Notes: generated from the sequence alone by a model not told the origin. Shown: positions 31,941 to 41,301, counted from the stretch's first letter. The stretch is DNA of 47,399 nt from UMGS1781 sp045650705 (GCA_045650705.1 JAZRRK010000057.1:1-47399), one strand, 5' to 3'. Numbers and translations are program-made.

Positions 31941-32804
31941 TTAATTTTCTTCTCTACCTTCTGGAAGTGCTGGTATGTCTAGAACTATTCTTATTTTTGT
32001 TAAACGTCTTATTGCTTGTACTATTTTACTTTGTTTTATTCTTTCCCATAATGATGGTTTTATCTCAAACCTTGTTTCTTCTATAAATTCTTCTAAACTT
32101 TCTTGCTCTTCTTTTGGTTGTACTTTCTCTTGTACTTCTGATACCTTCTCTTTTTCTGGTTCGTATACTGGAGTTGGAATACCTCTTAATGCTTCTGCTA
32201 TCTCAATTCCTATATAACTTAAAGCCTTTGATCTGTCTTCTATTCTTTCCATATCTATTTCTATATGTAAATTTGTTTCTAAGTTTGTTATTCTTGCATT
32301 TACTAATTTAATCGCATCTTCATAGTTTTCTGGTATCTTATTCTTTGTTTTTCCTATTATTGTTAATGCTTCAACTATATCTTCTGATACTGCTTCGCTT
32401 ATTCCTTTTACTTTATTTTTCCATTCTTTGTCTTTTTCTTGAACTGCTTCTAAAACTAATTTTAATTCATTTGCCAAGTTTATGTTAGTTTCTCTTTGTC
32501 TAATCAAAACTTCTATTTGTTTGGTATTTTCTTCAAATTGATTTGTTGCAAACTCTACTAGTTTATGAGATGCTTTATATACACTTGATGGAAAATTCTT
32601 TTTATTTGGATATTCTATTAAATATACTTTTATTGAATCTATTAAATCTTTAAAGTATGCATCTTCTTCTAATTGTATAATTTGTTTTTTACTGTTTGGA
32701 TTTATTAATTTTTGAACTTTATCTATATTTGATAATATTTTTTCTTCTGTTATTATCATCTTTACGTTTACTATGCCGCATTTTTGCCTGTTAAAAAATA
32801 GCAT
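31941..32804 (-). CDS. Unknown 287-residue helical protein
   Basis: The start at 32804 has AGAGGAGGGGAG upstream; the frame is open to 32882. Mostly amphipathic helix with coiled-coil-like stretches (~70-190, e.g. QIEVLIRQRETNINLANELK), then a Pro/Glu/Gln-rich linker (~215-250) and a basic helical C-terminus ending IPALPEGREEN. No signal peptide or full membrane span. I do not recognise the family. It is separated by normal intergenic gaps from thyX and uppP. Confidence 0.65.
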   Translation of the reverse strand: MLFFNRQKCGIVNVKMIITEEKILSNIDKVQKLINPNSKKQIIQLEEDAYFKDLIDSIKVYLIEYPNKKNFPSSVYKASHKLVEFATNQFEENTKQIEVLIRQRETNINLANELKLVLEAVQEKDKEWKNKVKGISEAVSEDIVEALTIIGKTKNKIPENYEDAIKLVNARITNLETNLHIEIDMERIEDRSKALSYIGIEIAEALRGIPTPVYEPEKEKVSEVQEKVQPKEEQESLEEFIEETRFEIKPSLWERIKQSKIVQAIRRLTKIRIVLDIPALPEGREEN

Positions 32805-32933
32805 TGTAAACTCCCCTCCTCTTGTCCTGTGTATTTTTAATCTTTCTTTTAATATTATACATTTTTTTTGACTAAAGTACAATACTTTTTATATTACATT
32901 TATATTACAATTGTGTTACAATTTTATTACATT

Positions 32934-33746
32934 TTAAATTTGGAATAAGTACCAAAATATTACAAACGCTCCTATTATAACTCTATATATTGCAAATATT
33001 TTGAAGCTTCCTTTTTTTAAGAATTCTAGTAAGAATTTTATTACTATTATACCTACTACAAAGCTTAGTACTACTCCCATTATAAAAGCCATTATTCCAA
33101 CTGCATCTGCTATTAAAAAATATTCTATAAAATCTTTTAATTTAAAGATTGTTGCTGCTAATACTATTGGTGCTGATAACATAAATGAATATTTTGCAAC
33201 TGCTTCTCTTTTTACTCCTAGAGCTCTTCCTGTTGTCATTGTTATACCTGATCTCGAAACACCTGGTATGAAAGCTAATGCTTGTGATATTCCTATAATA
33301 AATGTTTGTTTAAAGCTTAATTTTTCATAACTAGTTTCTTTCTTTGCATTTTTATCTATTAAATAAAGTACTATTCCCATTACAATTAAAGCTATTGCTA
33401 TTATAAGTGGTTGTGTTAATAAATTTTCTGCATATTTATCTAAAATAAAACCTATTATTCCTCCTGGTATTGTTGCTATTACTATGTACCAAAACATTTT
33501 TCCTTCTGTACTCTTTTTCTTTTTAATAGCTAAGTTATATCCACCAACTATTAAATCTATCCAATCTTTAAAGAAAAATATTCCTATTGCTAATAATGTT
33601 CCAAAATGTAATGCAACATCAAATGCTTCTGGAATGTTCCAATTAAATATCCAAGGGATTAAAAATAAATGTGCTGAACTTGATATTGGTAACAATTCTG
33701 TTATTCCTTGTATAATACCTAATATTATTCCTTGATATATTTGCAT
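32934..33746 (-). CDS. uppP: Undecaprenyl-diphosphatase UppP (BacA)
   Basis: 270 residues, seven or more membrane helices. GIIQGITELLPISSSAHL (the Glu-rich active-site motif, ~10-27) and PGVSRSGITMTTGRALG (~167-183) are diagnostic. It recycles the C55 lipid carrier for peptidoglycan and confers bacitracin tolerance. The ATG at 33746 follows TAAGGAGG; the upstream codons lack a ribosome site. Confidence 0.96.
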   Translation of the reverse strand: MQIYQGIILGIIQGITELLPISSSAHLFLIPWIFNWNIPEAFDVALHFGTLLAIGIFFFKDWIDLIVGGYNLAIKKKKSTEGKMFWYIVIATIPGGIIGFILDKYAENLLTQPLIIAIALIVMGIVLYLIDKNAKKETSYEKLSFKQTFIIGISQALAFIPGVSRSGITMTTGRALGVKREAVAKYSFMLSAPIVLAATIFKLKDFIEYFLIADAVGIMAFIMGVVLSFVVGIIVIKFLLEFLKKGSFKIFAIYRVIIGAFVIFWYLFQI

Positions 33747-33797
33747 AATATTATTCCTCCTTAGCAAATTTCGTATTATTCATTATGAAATTTATGT

Positions 33798-34962
33798 TTA
33801 TTTCTTCTTTGTTATTCCATTTTTTCCTTCTTTTTTACTATTTAATATTTTTGTTAAATTATATGTGTCATTTAAATACTCTTCTGTCTCTTTTTCTAAG
33901 TCAGTTTCGTTATATTCTCTTGTTGTATCTGTATTAGGTTTTTGTATTGATTGTTTTATTGAAAATAACATTGGCTCATTTTGTATTATATTATAATAAT
34001 TTGAATCTACTTTTATTGCATTGTTTAAATTTATAATAGCCTTTTCTTTTTGATTTTTCATTACATTTATTTTAGCTAACTCAAAGTATGATTTTGCTTC
34101 TTTTTCATTGTATAAACTTTTCGCAAAATTTATCTCTGCTACATCAAAGTCTCTATATAATAATGCAATCTGACCTAATCTATAATATGCATTATAATTA
34201 TCTTCATCAATTTCAACTGTTTTTTCAAAACATTTTTTTGCAATAGAAAAATCGTTTATTCTGGCATAACATATTCCTAATATATAATATACTTCATGGT
34301 TTTCTGTATTATATTTTAGTGCATTTGTATATACCTCTATTACTTTTTTAAAATCTTTTCTTTCTAAATATATTTGTCCGCAACATTTTAGAAGCATCAT
34401 ATATTTCTGGTTTGTTTTTCAATAATGTTGTAAGCATTTCTATCGCTTCATCTTTTTTATCTAGTTCATTTAGTAAAACTGATATTTTGTAATATGATTT
34501 ATGGTCATTTTTCATTATATCTAATACTTGCACATATTCATCTATTGCCTTTCTCATTCCACCTTCTTTTTCATATATATGTGCTAACATTTTATGTCCT
34601 AAATAACTATCTTTATATTTTGTAACTAACTCTATTAATATTTTTTTTGCTCTTTTAGTTCTTCCAAACCATAAGTAAATTTGCGCAATTGCTATCATTA
34701 ATAGCTCAGAAACATTTATACCTTTTAACTCTAGTACAAATACCAATATTGGAATAATTATGCATAATACATATAGAATAATTGTATATACTGTTCCATT
34801 TAATATATTAAGTGATATTCTTAATAAATTTAATAATATCCCTATTGCTTGTATTCCTAGTATTATTAAATATGTTGTATCATTTTTTTTTATCATTTTT
34901 AGTAATAATACATATACAAATAATACAAAAGCTATTACAGTAAATATAATTTGTTGTATCAT
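33798..34962 (-). pseudogene. Membrane TPR protein, split by a one-base insertion
   Basis: The upstream frame (34962 to 34348): three membrane helices, then TPR-like repeats up to KPEIYDASKML-RTNIFRKKRF. The downstream frame (34400 to 33798) begins inside CGQIYLERKDFKKVIEVYTN and continues with four or more TPRs and an acidic tail. Deleting one C (plus-strand G at 34380) gives ASKMLGQIYLERKDFKK, a seamless TPR and a protein of ~387 residues. TPRs mediate protein contacts; partner unknown. This is the same lesion type as in spoIIIAA and spoIIIAG. Confidence 0.75.
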
Positions 34963-34993
34963 AACATATTCATTCCTTTCTATATTTTACTTT

Positions 34994-35527
34994 TTATTTT
35001 TGATTGAATTTTCTCTCATAATTTTCTATGCTCTTTTGTATTATTTTCTCCGCTTCTTCTCTTCCTAATATTTTATCAACTTCAGTTTTTCTTTGTTCTA
35101 ATTGTTTATATACTTCAAAGAAGTGTTTTATTTCACTTGATATATGATTTGGCAACTCAGACACATCTCTATAAACATTTAAATATGGGTCTTTTTTTGC
35201 TACTGCTATTATTTTCTCATCTTTTTGTTCTGAATCTATCATAAGTAATACTCCTATTGGATAGCATTCTACTAAAGTCATTGGGTCTACATTTTCTTCA
35301 CATAAAACTAAAACATCTAATGGATCATTATCATCTGCATATGTTCTTGGTATAAATCCATAATTTGCAGGATAATGTGTTGCTGTATATAAAACTCTGT
35401 CTAGCCTTAACAGTCCAGTTTCTTTATCTAATTCGTATTTATTTTTTCCTCCCTTTGTTATTTCTATTACTGCCATAAAGTCATCTTTCTTGATTCTTTC
35501 ACTACTAATGTCATGCCATATATTCAA
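34994..35527 (-). CDS. ppa: Inorganic pyrophosphatase, family I
   Basis: 177 residues. KYELDKETGLLRLDR, HYPANYGFIPRTYADDNDPLDVL (metal-binding Asp cluster) and KKDPYLNVY are classic PPase motifs. It hydrolyses pyrophosphate and so drives biosynthesis. It starts at TTG: AGGAGGAAAATAAA precedes it at normal spacing and the first in-frame ATG is later. One base separates it from yqeG. Confidence 0.95.
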   Translation of the reverse strand: MNIWHDISSERIKKDDFMAVIEITKGGKNKYELDKETGLLRLDRVLYTATHYPANYGFIPRTYADDNDPLDVLVLCEENVDPMTLVECYPIGVLLMIDSEQKDEKIIAVAKKDPYLNVYRDVSELPNHISSEIKHFFEVYKQLEQRKTEVDKILGREEAEKIIQKSIENYERKFNQK

Positions 35528-35528
35528 T

Positions 35529-36029
35529 TTATTTTCCTCCTACTTTTTTTAAATATTTTTTTATTACTATATTTTCAAATGGTCTTTTAAATCTTGTTAT
35601 CCATATATCTCTTTCATCTATAGGTTTTGTTAATATTGTAAACATTTTACATCTATTTCCTCCTAATACATCAGTGAAAATTTGATCTCCTACAACTCCT
35701 ATATTTTCTGGTTCTAAATTTAATAATTCTTGTACTTTTTTAAATCCTTTTTTATTTGGTTTATGAGCAAAATACAAATATTCTAAATCTAATTTTTGTG
35801 CTACTTTTTTTACTTTTTCTACTTTATTTGTGTTTGATAATATGAACATTTTTATTCCTTGTTCTTTTAAACTATCACACCATTCTTTACAACCTTTTAA
35901 TAAATTTTTATCATAATCAATTAAAGTATTGTCTACATCTAGTATTAAACCCTTAATATTATTACTTTTTAAAAATTCTATTGTTATATCTTTTACATTT
36001 TTTAAGTACATTTTTGGATATAATTTCAT
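35529..36029 (-). CDS. YqeG-family HAD phosphatase
   Basis: 166 residues. GLILDVDNTLIDYD (motif I, nucleophile Asp ~31), FILSNTNK (motif II) and GVVGDQIFTDVLGGNRC (motif III/IV) fit the HAD IIIA subgroup YqeG. Physiological substrate is unknown; relatives dephosphorylate phosphatidylglycerophosphate. Translationally close to ppa. Confidence 0.92.
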   Translation of the reverse strand: MKLYPKMYLKNVKDITIEFLKSNNIKGLILDVDNTLIDYDKNLLKGCKEWCDSLKEQGIKMFILSNTNKVEKVKKVAQKLDLEYLYFAHKPNKKGFKKVQELLNLEPENIGVVGDQIFTDVLGGNRCKMFTILTKPIDERDIWITRFKRPFENIVIKKYLKKVGGK

Positions 36030-36053
36030 TATTCCTCCGTTTTTAGCTATATT

Positions 36054-36080
36054 ACCCCTACAAATATCTTGTAGGGGTCT
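36054..36080 (-). terminator. Hairpin between ruvX and yqeG
   Basis: ACCCCTACAA-GATAT-TTGTAGGGGT, a perfect ten-base stem. On the minus strand no clear T-run follows, so it may only attenuate or stabilise the RNA. Confidence 0.55.
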
Positions 36081-36085
36081 TAAAT

Positions 36086-36502
36086 TTATTTTTTTCTATT
36101 AATATAAGTTTCTAATATATAAACTGCAGATATTGTATCTACCAAACTTTTTCTTTTTGAAGATTTAATGTCTAAATCATTCATTGTCTTTATTGCTTGT
36201 ATTGTTGTTAATCTTTCATCAACAGTTTCTATTTTTATTTTATTATACTTACATTTTAATTTATGTATAAATTTTTGTGTTATCTCTACTCTTTGACTGA
36301 TTGTTCCATTCATGTTTAGAGGCATTCCTACAACAATAGTTGAAATATTATATTTATCAATTATTTCATCCAGCTTAGCTAATACTATTTTATCATTTCC
36401 TTTATGATTAATTGTTTCTAGCCCTTGTGCTGTAATTCCTAATTCATCTGTAATTGCTGTACCAACTCTCGAATCCCCATAATCTATTCCTAATACTCTC
36501 AT
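36086..36502 (-). CDS. ruvX: YqgF/RuvX putative pre-16S rRNA nuclease
   Basis: 138 residues with an RNase H-like fold: LGIDYGDSRVGTAITDELG (first Asp), STIVVGMPLNMNG (~60) and VDERLTT (~98). It matures the 5' end of 16S rRNA (previously proposed as a Holliday junction resolvase). It starts 1 base after ireB; the ireB-ruvX pair is common in Firmicutes. Confidence 0.94.
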   Translation of the reverse strand: MRVLGIDYGDSRVGTAITDELGITAQGLETINHKGNDKIVLAKLDEIIDKYNISTIVVGMPLNMNGTISQRVEITQKFIHKLKCKYNKIKIETVDERLTTIQAIKTMNDLDIKSSKRKSLVDTISAVYILETYINRKK

Positions 36503-36503
36503 T

Positions 36504-36758
36504 TTATTCTTCTATTCCTATATAAGTTTTTACCATATTTTCTAGAAGCTCATCTCTTTCTATCATTCTTATTATATTTCTAGCTTCTTTATGGCTTGTT
36601 ATATATGTTGGATCACCAGATAATATATATCCAACTATTTGATTAATTGGATTATATCCTTTTTCTTCTAATGCTTGATATACATCTTTTAAGATTTCCT
36701 TTGTTTTTAAATTTTTGTCCTTCTCAACTTTAAAACTCATTGTTTTGTCACTTGCCAT
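36504..36758 (-). CDS. ireB: IreB family regulatory phosphoprotein (UPF0297)
   Basis: 84 residues. DKTMSFKVEKD, YQALEEKGYNPINQIVGYILSGDPTYITSH and ARNIIRMIERDELLE are the entire IreB signature. In enterococci it is phosphorylated by IreK and affects cephalosporin resistance. The ATG at 36758 follows TAGGAGG; the frame opens at 36779. Confidence 0.95.
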   Translation of the reverse strand: MASDKTMSFKVEKDKNLKTKEILKDVYQALEEKGYNPINQIVGYILSGDPTYITSHKEARNIIRMIERDELLENMVKTYIGIEE

Positions 36759-36769
36759 ACAAATACCTC

Positions 36770-37867
36770 CTAAATACAATTTATTTCACTTTCTGTTTTA
36801 TCACAAGTGTCTATATATTCTTCTAATTTTTTGGTTACTTCTTCTACTCCTGTACCTTTATAATATGTTCCTAATACAAAGTTTGTCTTTGGACTTATAT
36901 TTATTTTTTTCTTATCTTTTTTACTTTCTAATGTTATATTAATTCCTTCGATATTTTGTTTTATTCTTGTTACAAATTCTACAGTTTCTTCTATACTAAC
37001 TCCTGAAAATGCTATAACAAACTTTGGTCCCATATATCTTACAAATACATATTCTGATGCTATATTTGACTTTACAGCATTTGCTACATTTACTATAATT
37101 TTTGTTCCTATGTTTCTTCCATATTTATTATTAATTTCTTCTATATTTGTTATCGAAAACATACATATTGTACTTGTTACATATCTATCTATAGTTCTTT
37201 TTCCTTTTCCATATAAGTACTCAGCAGAATTTAATCCTGTAAACTTATCTACTCTATATATATTTTCAATTGTATTCTGATATGATATTGTTTTTAATAC
37301 TGATATTATATTCTCTCTTATTATCTCGAATATTCCTGTATCCATATTATCAAATGCATTTGCCATATCACTCTCTATAATCCAATATCCTATATATATG
37401 TTATCTATGTATAATGGAAAGAACATTGCAGATTTTGCTCTAGCCATATCTGCTTGTTGATAACTTAATTTTTCATTTGGATTACTTATTGTTACATACT
37501 TAGGGATTGCATTATTTATACTATCTTTAAATAATGGATCTGTATGTAAGTTAGTCATTGCATTCCAAAATCTTTGGTCTACATTTGTTGCTTTTAATTT
37601 ATATTCTGCTCCATTAAACACTACAATAGTAGAATACTTTATGTTATATTTTTCTATTAATATATCATTTATTATTTTTATTTTGTTTTCAGCTAACTCG
37701 TCTTTACCAATTGTATCCATAAAATCTTGTAGAACTCTTAAATTAGCTATCTTTTCGTTAGTATTACTTAACCCTTTTACTTTTCTATATATTGAAAGGT
37801 TATATATTACTAACGAAACAACAAGAACTACTAAAACCATTATAATAATTATTAGTCCTGTACTCAA
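36770..37867 (-). CDS. Membrane protein with GAF and degenerate GGDEF domains
   Basis: 365 residues. One N-terminal span (~5-25), a coiled linker, a GAF-like sensor (~55-185, AMFFPLYIDNIYIGYWIIE) and a GGDEF fold (~215-350). The fold is recognised by RVDKFTGL, ICMFSITNIEEINNKYG and VFVRYMGPKFVIAFSG. The catalytic GG[DE]EF is replaced by MGPKF and the downstream metal residue is not evident, so c-di-GMP synthesis is not expected. It may bind nucleotide or act as a scaffold. It lies 15 bases after the TadZ-like gene and 11 bases before ireB. Confidence 0.75.
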   Translation of the reverse strand: MSTGLIIIIMVLVVLVVSLVIYNLSIYRKVKGLSNTNEKIANLRVLQDFMDTIGKDELAENKIKIINDILIEKYNIKYSTIVVFNGAEYKLKATNVDQRFWNAMTNLHTDPLFKDSINNAIPKYVTISNPNEKLSYQQADMARAKSAMFFPLYIDNIYIGYWIIESDMANAFDNMDTGIFEIIRENIISVLKTISYQNTIENIYRVDKFTGLNSAEYLYGKGKRTIDRYVTSTICMFSITNIEEINNKYGRNIGTKIIVNVANAVKSNIASEYVFVRYMGPKFVIAFSGVSIEETVEFVTRIKQNIEGINITLESKKDKKKINISPKTNFVLGTYYKGTGVEEVTKKLEEYIDTCDKTESEINCI

Positions 37868-37882
37868 ATTTTTTCACCTCTT

Positions 37883-40339
37883 TTAGTATTTCTTTTTCAT
37901 TTTATTTAAAGTATCATTTACTTGACTTGAAAATGGATCTCTTTGAGTCTTTTTATTCATTGGGGAATATGTTTGTTTATTTACTAGTGGATATACCATT
38001 CCTGCTAACTCTTTAAGCGCCATCATAAATTGTTTTGTATATCCATTTAAAGAAATTGAGCAATTTACTAATGAGTCTAGATATTTTATGTAATTTTGTA
38101 CTTCAAATGGTATCTCACAATATCTAATATTATCTTTGTTAAATAATTCTGTCATGTATGTCATACTTGGTGAATTATAACAAGACATTCCTCCAATTAA
38201 TGTTTTTATATTTAAACTTCTTACTCTTGCAGATTTATTTATTACTATCTTTAATTTTTCTGGCTCTAAAACATTTTTAGATTTTAGGTTTCTTAAAAAT
38301 GCTGTTAATGGTTGTATTGTTAACACATCCATTGTTTGTACTAAATATATTTCTTGTGCCTTTTCAAAAATTTCGTCTGGAGTATCGAAATCAGTATCTA
38401 TTAATACTGCAGAATAATTTTGTAGTAAAGTAGCTAAAATTGTTGATATACTATATTCTTTCTCTTCCCCTGGCATTTCTGTGTATACTGTTAAGTTCTT
38501 GTTTACTTTTATTCCTTCTGCTAATCCATTTTGTAAATTTTCCATACAATTTTTAGCAGTAATTCTTAATGTTTCTTCATTGTTTGTATATATGTAATAT
38601 GCATTCTTTGTTTTTGTCATATCTAGTATAGCAGTATTAATACCCATAGACGCTAATAGTTCTGCTGTATTGTTTACTATAAAAGAGGTTCCATTTTTTG
38701 TTGTACCTACAAATGCTACTAGTTTTTTATCCCCTGTAAGTAGTGCTCTAAAATTAGTATCTACCGCAGTATTTGTATTAACAATTTCATTTCTTTGTTC
38801 AGGTTCTGGTGTAAATCTTTGTCCTTCAGTTTTAAGACCTATATAGTTTGATATATTCTTATCTTCTTCTTTAACACTTTCTTCTACAGTAAACAAATCA
38901 ACTTCTTCATCCATACTAAACAAGTCTACTTCTTCGTCAGCGTCAGAAGAATCTATGCTAAATAAATCTATCTCTTCATCATCTTGTTCATTAGTCGTTT
39001 CTTCATTCATACTAAATAAGTCTACTTCTTCATTATTTTTAGTATTTTCTGAATCTTCTATGTTAAATAAATCTATTTCTTCTTTCTTAGGTTCTTCAGT
39101 ATCTATATCAAACAAATCTATATCTTTGTCTATATTCTCTTTATTTGTTTCTTCTACTATACTTTCCTCTTGAGGATTTTTTCTAGGTCTACCTCTTCCA
39201 CGTTTTGGTTTATTTTCTTCCACAGTTGGTACAGGATTTTTTCTAGGTCTACCTCTTCCACGTTTTGGTGTTTCTATTATTTCTGGTTCTTCCAATATTT
39301 CTGGTGTTTTTTCTTGAACAGTTTCATTAATATTATTGTCTTCAACATTATTATCTTCTTGCATTCCGAACAAATCAACTTCTTTTATGTCATCAACCTT
39401 ATTATCTAAATTTTCTTCTGGTTTCACATTAATATTTGTATTGATTGTTGGTTTAACTATGTTAGGTATTACTACTTTCTGAACTTTTGCTGTAGTTAAA
39501 TTTGTTGGTACAACAACATTTTTAACTTTCTTTTCTTTTATTAATTGCTTAATTTCATCTGATTCATCTTCTTTTTTATCTTGTAATCTCTCTTTATATC
39601 TTTCTGTTTTTCTTTTAGCATCTATTCCTTTTATACCATTCATCCCAGAACTTATTGCTAATTGCTGATATTTAGGAGACCTTTCTTCTAATACTGCTTT
39701 AACATTTAATGGTAAATATTTTATTATTATTTTCAACTGAGTATCTGTATATTGTGTAACTATATTATTAAAACTTTCTACAAATTTATCTTCATTTTTT
39801 CCAAGTCTTTTATAATGTGCCAATATATTTTGTACTTCTGCTTCACTAACACTGTTTTCACTATCTTCCTCACTAAATTCGCTTTGTTGTATATTATAGT
39901 ATCTTCTAGCATCTTCTTTATCTCGTGGCCTATTTATTAATCTGCAAACTTCATCAATGCTTCTATCTTGACCTATTATTGCATTATAAATTCCTTTTTT
40001 ATAAACTTTTACCAACATATCATCTGTTTTTTTTCTTCTATCAGCACATATTAATATTATATCTATTGGTTCATTGTTTATATTTTTTGCTTCTTCTGCT
40101 ATTCCTGTATATTTTTCAAATAGAAATTTATCTATAGAGTCATAATTATTATTTGCAAATGGCTCTAAGTCTTCACTTATTACTATCCTACTATAACTTT
40201 TATCCTTTTGTAACTCTCTTAAAATTGCATTAAAATAATATACATTTTTATACGATAATATTTCTTTATATTCTTTTTGATATTTTTTTATTATCGCATC
40301 AGATATATTATCATTATTTACTGCAAATAAGACTTTCAT
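37883..40339 (-). CDS. TadZ/CpaE-like protein with AT-hooks and repeated DLF motifs
   Basis: 818 residues. ~1-140: receiver-like domain (strand IDIILICAD; KKGIYNAIIG). ~150-260: helical and charged. ~290-490: disordered, with two AT-hook-like copies of KRGRGRPRKNP (~358-390) and seven [IV]DLF[GDNST] motifs (~321, 407, 420, 438, 456, 470, 477). ~545-800: ParA/MinD-like ATPase fold (LVAFVGTTKNGTSFIVNNTA in place of a Walker A; AVLIDTDFDTPDEIF). A receiver plus atypical ParA is the CpaE/TadZ plan; the DNA-binding and DLF segments are not. No pilus genes are near. Possibly a nucleoid- or pole-associated positioning protein. Confidence 0.65.
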   Translation of the reverse strand: MKVLFAVNNDNISDAIIKKYQKEYKEILSYKNVYYFNAILRELQKDKSYSRIVISEDLEPFANNNYDSIDKFLFEKYTGIAEEAKNINNEPIDIILICADRRKKTDDMLVKVYKKGIYNAIIGQDRSIDEVCRLINRPRDKEDARRYYNIQQSEFSEEDSENSVSEAEVQNILAHYKRLGKNEDKFVESFNNIVTQYTDTQLKIIIKYLPLNVKAVLEERSPKYQQLAISSGMNGIKGIDAKRKTERYKERLQDKKEDESDEIKQLIKEKKVKNVVVPTNLTTAKVQKVVIPNIVKPTINTNINVKPEENLDNKVDDIKEVDLFGMQEDNNVEDNNINETVQEKTPEILEEPEIIETPKRGRGRPRKNPVPTVEENKPKRGRGRPRKNPQEESIVEETNKENIDKDIDLFDIDTEEPKKEEIDLFNIEDSENTKNNEEVDLFSMNEETTNEQDDEEIDLFSIDSSDADEEVDLFSMDEEVDLFTVEESVKEEDKNISNYIGLKTEGQRFTPEPEQRNEIVNTNTAVDTNFRALLTGDKKLVAFVGTTKNGTSFIVNNTAELLASMGINTAILDMTKTKNAYYIYTNNEETLRITAKNCMENLQNGLAEGIKVNKNLTVYTEMPGEEKEYSISTILATLLQNYSAVLIDTDFDTPDEIFEKAQEIYLVQTMDVLTIQPLTAFLRNLKSKNVLEPEKLKIVINKSARVRSLNIKTLIGGMSCYNSPSMTYMTELFNKDNIRYCEIPFEVQNYIKYLDSLVNCSISLNGYTKQFMMALKELAGMVYPLVNKQTYSPMNKKTQRDPFSSQVNDTLNKMKKKY

Positions 40340-40343
40340 ATGT

Positions 40344-40745
40344 TTAACCCCTCCAACCTGTTACTACAAGTGCATATATAAATGGTAGAACTTGACAAAC
40401 TATTAATATTGTAACAAACACTATTACTGTTCCAAATCCTCTATGTTTATAATCTAATCTTCTTGTTCCCATTACATATTGGAAAACTAATCCTACTGCA
40501 ATTCCTACAAAGCATAATGGTATACTATATGGTTGTACAATTTCTTCTATAATGTATCCTGCCATCCAGTATGCATCAGAACCATATTTTTCTGTGTATT
40601 CTTGTTTTTTTATTTCCATTTTATCTTTTACTTCTGTTATTTCGTTTTCAGTTTTTTCTTCTAATTTATCTGTTTCTGCTGCGAATACAGTATTGATAGA
40701 TAATATGCATAAAACTATTAATATAATTGCAATTGTTTTTTTCAT
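40344..40745 (-). CDS. Small exported membrane protein, unknown
   Basis: 133 residues: signal peptide (KKTIAIILIVLCILSINTVFA), a charged helix (~25-50), then two membrane helices (SIPLCFVGIAVGLVFQYVM; GTVIVFVTILIVCQVLPFIYA) with a basic loop TRRLDYKHRGFG between them. The layout recalls VirB2/pilin-like or small secretion proteins, without a specific match. It ends 4 bases before the TadZ-like gene, so the two are probably coupled in one operon with the dead-GGDEF protein. Confidence 0.65.
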   Translation of the reverse strand: MKKTIAIILIVLCILSINTVFAAETDKLEEKTENEITEVKDKMEIKKQEYTEKYGSDAYWMAGYIIEEIVQPYSIPLCFVGIAVGLVFQYVMGTRRLDYKHRGFGTVIVFVTILIVCQVLPFIYALVVTGWRG

Positions 40746-40865
40746 TTTTTACCTCCATTTATTACTTTTTTCACTTATATAATCATACAATATTCTGGAA
40801 AAAATAGCAAGTTTATTTCATTATTTTTTTATTTTTTTAGTAATATTTTTGGTATATATTCAAAG

Positions 40866-40902
40866 CAAAAACTCGAGTGGAAATATCCAACTCGAGTTTT
40901 GC
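40866..40902 (-). terminator. Terminator of gene 40906
   Basis: AAAACTCGAG...CTCGAGTTTT with an inner TGG/CCA pair. It is symmetric, and T-rich sequence follows on the minus strand. Confidence 0.75.
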
Positions 40903-40905
40903 TTT

Positions 40906-41301
40906 TTACTCTGGTAATTCCCAGACAACCAGTTTAATTGTATTGTCTGCAGTCTCGATCATGAGTATTGCGAATCTGCTTTTCGCATTCATAATCAGTT
41001 TGTGTTTTGTATCCTGTTTCAGGATTTCCTCAATTCCCTGAACTCTATCAGGTGGCAGTATCTGCAACCTGATTGCAGTTGCAGTTAAATTTGCACGAAT
41101 AATGGAATTCATTACTCGCCATGCAATAGGGTCTATGCTAAGAACCTCTATGCATATATTTTCCTCCCCCTTGCTGCAAAGAACCTTGGGTAAAAGTGAA
41201 AACATTCCATAGAGTCTCTTATCTCCATGCTTTTCAAGTCTTTTGCTTACCTCTGCATTGAGGCAAATTTCTACTTTTTCTCTTGTAATTTCCGGTTTCA
41301 T
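40906..41301 (-). CDS. Unknown 131-residue protein
   Basis: The ATG at 41301 is chosen for CAAAGGAG upstream; the frame extends to a TTG at 41358 in the leader. Mixed alpha/beta, soluble, two Cys, with an ordered C-terminus (FAILMIETADNTIKLVVWELPE). Base composition is clearly richer in G+C than its neighbours. A single-gene unit with its own promoter and hairpin terminator, like the orphan units at the left of the window. Family not recognised. Confidence 0.65.
   Translation of the reverse strand: MKPEITREKVEICLNAEVSKRLEKHGDKRLYGMFSLLPKVLCSKGEENICIEVLSIDPIAWRVMNSIIRANLTATAIRLQILPPDRVQGIEEILKQDTKHKLIMNAKSRFAILMIETADNTIKLVVWELPE

Noticed and set aside
31941..32882. Longer start for the 287-residue protein at 32882
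   Set aside because: The extra 26 codons have no ribosome site and overlap the leader; AGAGGAGGGGAG fits the ATG at 32804.
38880..39420. CRISPR-like direct repeats in the minus-strand gene
   Set aside because: The repeats are in-frame DLF and AT-hook codons of irregular spacing, not repeat-spacer units.
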